Shown here one piece after another: positions 60,989-64,000 of a stretch of 64,000 bases of DNA. Within the stretch, counting starts at the first letter, position 1. The number at the start of each line of letters is the position of its first letter. Source of the stretch: Dryas octopetala (lineage: Eukaryota; Streptophyta; Magnoliopsida; Rosales; Rosaceae); contig OY992832.1 of assembly GCA_963921425.1 (NCBI GenBank), positions 15,102,835-15,166,834 on the forward strand, read 5' to 3'. Made by a program: the position numbers and the translations under genes. The notes below the pieces were generated by a model. The model saw only the letters and a program-made list of their open reading frames with translations. It ran no database searches and had not been told where the DNA came from.

Positions 60989-61293
60989 TAAGGCTGGTTT
61001 TTTTTGCTGACGTACCGAAAATAACCGACCCAATCTGAACCGATTGGTTCAGTGTTTGGTTGTGATATGTCGGTTTTCGGTTGTATAACCGAATCGCACT
61101 GCCAAGTTTGGGATCGGAAACGGTTTGGATACCATCTTCTCGAAACACCAAAAATCCAAATTGTACCGTAAATATCGCCGACCAAATCCAACCGAACCTG
61201 AAAATGTGATTCCCTTTTTTACCATTCATTCTCTGTCGATTCAGTGGTCGATCTCAACCAATTGGTTTAGTTACCGAACCAATTACATCCTTA
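60989..61293. mobile_element. hAT-like mini-element, 305 bp
   Basis: Ends TAAGGCTGG and CATCCTTA are inverted. A perfect 8-bp target duplication GTTTCATC flanks the element (60981-60988 and 61294-61301). Internal sequence is rich in ACCGA/TCGGTT motifs (AAATAACCGACCC, TCGGTTTTCGGTT). It lies just upstream of the unknown minus-strand gene. Confidence 0.82.
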
Positions 61294-61301
61294 GTTTCAT
61301 C

Positions 61302-62090
61302 ATTTGGTTCCGTTCTCCATTGAATTCGAGTGTTCTAGACCCGTAGAGGTGAGCTGCGTTGGCCTGACCTATTTAAGTTGGATCTATTTCTTACATCATG
61401 TCATATTTGTGTTGGCTCATTTAGTCATTTATTTGTGTTAGCTTATTTAATATTTGTTTTTGTGTAGTTGTGCTCATGTTTGACTTGCTTTTATGTTCAT
61501 GTTATGTCGTATCTAATAAGTAAACAATTTACCACTTTAGTCCCATTTATTTGTGTTGTATTTGTGCCAATTCGATCAATTTCGTACTCGTATTGTGATA
61601 TATCATTTAATCATACTCGTCCTGTCCATTTGACAAATTTAGAGTCTAAAGTATTAGGTTTAAGGATGGTAAAATTCTCTAACCTTGTTAATTCCTACGA
61701 GCCCTACCCTAATAAAGCATGTATAGGAATACCATTCCTCACCTCGTCCCCTAGCTCCATATACCCGTTTAATTTAAAATATATTTTATCTTAATTTTTG
61801 TTATATACTTACATTTTGAGTCCATTCATTATAAGGTATTAACAAAGCAAAACATTAACCAAAAACACGCAATCCATTTCTATTAACTTGCAGACACTTT
61901 CCACCAGCCTAAAACATAACAAGTGGACACTTTCCAAAAGACCAGCATCAACGCATCACAACCAAACTAACTACACAAACAGCCCAAAATCGATCTATTT
62001 CCTTTCTTGGCTAAATTGATCTCTTTCTTCAACTTTACCAAACCTACAACTGTTCATCTTCACTTTCAAACAGGCTTCTGCAACTGCTAC
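61302..62090. other. Intergenic, no gene seen
   Basis: T-rich spacer with repeated TTTGTGTT/GGCTCATTTAGTC-like phrases at 61380-61470 that look like degraded repeat DNA. No gene was recognised. Confidence 0.4.
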
Positions 62091-62137
62091 AACAACAACG
62101 AAAAAAAAAGAGGTTTAATCTTTACAGTTCCATTTAT

Positions 62138-62362
62138 TGTAACTGCAATTGCAAGTCTGTAACTCCAATAAACTACAGTTTCACTTACAATTAGTAACTG
62201 CAACTGCAAGTCTGCAAGTACAATAAATTGTAGTTTCAATTCACTTGCAGTTTCAAAAACTGCAATTTCACAGTTTCACTTGCAGTTAGTAACTGCAACT
62301 GCAAGTCTGCAACTCCAATAAACTGCAGTTTCAGTTTACTTGCAGTTCCAAAATTGTAGTTT
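62138..62362. repeat. Imperfect tandem repeat with AACTGCAACTGCAAGTCTGC units
   Basis: Three units start near 62138, 62195 and 62290. Each carries AACTGCAACTGCAAGTCTG followed by CAATAAACTGCAGTTTCA-type sequence and a CTTGCAGTT tail. Units are about 57, 95 and 70 bp, so the copies differ by internal gains or losses. Confidence 0.7.
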
Positions 62363-62440
62363 CAGAAATTGAGCTTAAAAAAAATCAAGAACCTGCTACT
62401 AATAAGAAATCAAAGTAGGAGTCTACCACGAGCTGTGATC

Positions 62441-62640
62441 ATGCCCAATTCTCCATTCAACCGCAGATCCCTTGCCCATAAGCTCTCGGAGGTGGAGAGC
62501 CAAGGCAACCAGGTTCATGCTCTTAAAGCCGCCTACGCGACCAAGCCGAAAATTGAAGCCACTATTGAGGCCTTGAACGCGCTAAAGCTCTAGAAGGCTT
62601 CAATCAAGCTCGAGAAGCACGTCGATATGGACAGATCGGA
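62441..62640 (+). pseudogene. Glycyl-tRNA synthetase WHEP-domain fragment
   Basis: The open frame from ATG 62441 reads NRRSLAHKLSEVESQGNQVH, ALKAAYATKPKIEATIEALN and ALKL before a TAG at 62591-62593. This matches the N-terminal WHEP helix-turn-helix of plant glycyl-tRNA synthetase (usual form SVEAQGNAVRALKA, KPEIDAAIEALNALKLEK). After the stop, similarity continues briefly (KASIKLEKHV). The catalytic aminoacyl-tRNA synthetase domain is absent. It is a broken fragment without visible introns, perhaps a retrocopy or a captured piece. Confidence 0.72.
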
Positions 62641-63090
62641 GGAGAAAACGAAAGCGAGAGTGCTCGGAGAAGATCCAAAAGGCTTCGATCAAGCTTGGAG
62701 CAGATCCATTGTGGTGTTCGTTTCGAAAGTACTTGCTCTGCAAAGAAGAATAATAAGAAGATTATGAAGAGGAAAGATAAGAGAGACATAGCGGGGGGAG
62801 GGAGAGAGAGAGAGAAGATGAAAGTTAAGAGAAAAGAAAGAAAAAGACAAAAAGAAATAAAATGACAATTGACCAGATTTTAAAATAAGTCAGCTAGTTG
62901 CAACTTACCTTATTGTTAAATAAAATTAATTGGTACACTAGAGAGTAAAAACAATAAATAAAAGGTAGCCTAGGGTAATTAATTTTTAAATTTAATAGTG
63001 TTATTTTATGAATTAATATTGTTATAATGTCGTATGTTGTGTGTTAGTGTATTTTATCTATATTATATTATGTATTTATGTTGATTCTGT

Positions 63091-64000
63091 TAGGGCTGGG
63101 TCGGTTTGACCGAAAAACTGAGATCGAACCCAAAACCGGCTCAACTGATGCCGCAAATAACCGTACCGGAGAGAAACCGTACCGGAATATCGGTTTACCA
63201 ACCGAACCGGCATGTTCAGTTCCGGTTTCGGTTTTCAGATCCTAGAACCGTCAGTTTACCGAACTGGACCGAGTATATATAACATTTAATTTAAAATAAT
63301 ACAATTTTATACATTTCTCATTTTCTATGCCCTAAAATACCTTTCTATAATACATTTATATACATTTTTATAGTTTATAAAACATATATAAATTTATAAA
63401 CTCTAAACCCTTTCTATACCCTAAACCCTATGATTAATAATTTATATGTTTTTTAATTTATATAATATAATTATTTCAATTGAACCATAAATATATCATA
63501 TATGACTATATACTATATATAAATATATACTAAATTCTAAACCCTATATCCTATATCTCATACCCTAAACCCTATTGTATGTTTTAAAAATTTTAAATCA
63601 TATACCTTATATCATATACCCTTAGACTATAATTCATACTTTCATAGTTGGTATATAATTATATAACTATAAAAATGTTTAGGATATGGTATAATACTAT
63701 AATATGGTATAATATTAGAATATGGTATATCACTATATGTTATACCCTATATACCCTAAGGTTTAGGATATGATATAATATTAGAATTTAGGGTATTTTA
63801 ATTAGTTTTTATATAGAAATGTATTATATAAATTAAAATATTTATAATTTATAAATTTATAAATAGATGTTTTATATAAATTATAAAAATGTATTATATA
63901 AAAAGATATTTTAGGGTATAAAAATGTATTTTATATATAAATATATTTAAAGTAAAAACTCCAAACCCCAACCCCAAACCCCAAAACACTAAACCCCCAA
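63091..64000 (+). mobile_element. Left end of a hAT-like element running off the window
   Basis: It begins TAGGGCTGGGTCGGTTTGAC, continues with CCGGTTTCGGTTTT/ACCGAACTGG motifs, then a long AT-rich arm with CCCTAAACCCTA-like phrases. The TAGGGCTGGG start resembles TAGGACTGCCC (26318) and TAAGGCTGG (60989). The right end is outside the window. Confidence 0.5.

Noticed and set aside
63400-64000. CCCTAAACCC-like phrases suggesting an interstitial telomere
   Set aside because: Units are irregular and AT-diluted, and similar phrases occur in the AT-rich arms of the hAT-like copies (23.4-23.6, 25.7-25.9, 41.9-42.1 kb). No tandem TTTAGGG array is present.
304-64000. CRISPR arrays, operons, Shine-Dalgarno sites
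   Set aside because: The window is plant nuclear DNA with spliced genes; no regularly spaced repeats of CRISPR type were seen.

Overview
The window is nuclear DNA of a flowering plant: spliced genes with short exons and GT-AG introns, AT-rich intergenic DNA, and many small transposons. The gene content and repeat style fit a woody eudicot. I think a Rosaceae genome is likeliest (moderate to low confidence), but no species can be named from sequence alone. Exon models below come from reading splice sites and frame by eye; all intact models close without an internal stop.

Layout. (1) 0.3-7.9 kb: two tandem DUF3537 seven-helix membrane protein genes. (2) 9.2-14.5 kb: a 16-exon EH-domain dynamin-like ATPase gene (EHD1 type), 545 codons. 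In Arabidopsis, as I recall, a DUF3537 gene (At3g20300) lies next to EHD1 (At3g20290), so this looks like ancestral gene order. (3) 15.9-27.1 kb: transposon territory with an LTR-retrotransposon fossil, a 5'-truncated terpene synthase, a CACTA mini-element, and a hAT-like element holding an inverted copy of its own family. (4) 28.0-30.8 kb: a SWIB-domain gene (+) and a GDSL esterase/lipase gene (-), convergent. (5) 32.4-34.9 kb: a cluster of Mutator-like elements, one with a very C-rich core, nested in another inverted-repeat element. (6) 35.2-36.3 kb: a mitochondrial pyruvate carrier remnant without its middle exons. (7) 37.3-54.7 kb: four tandem MATH + coiled-coil genes (A-D). A carries an in-frame LINE-type RNase H domain fused in front of MATH, C is a pseudogene, and B and D look whole. 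A solo LTR holding a hAT-like insertion lies between A and B, and nested Mutator-like elements fill the long intron of D. (8) 55.6-60.8 kb: a mitochondrial GrpE gene (+) with a frame slip in a T tract, and a conserved plant gene of unknown function (-). (9) 61-64 kb: a hAT-like mini-element, a glycyl-tRNA synthetase WHEP-domain fragment behind a tandem repeat, and the left end of another hAT-like element running off the window.

The genes do not form one pathway. The two strongest observations are the RNase H-MATH chimera, which appears to use a new splice acceptor and an 8-nt coding first exon shared with its tandem sister, and the dense nesting of non-autonomous DNA transposons, for most of which target-site duplications can be read directly.
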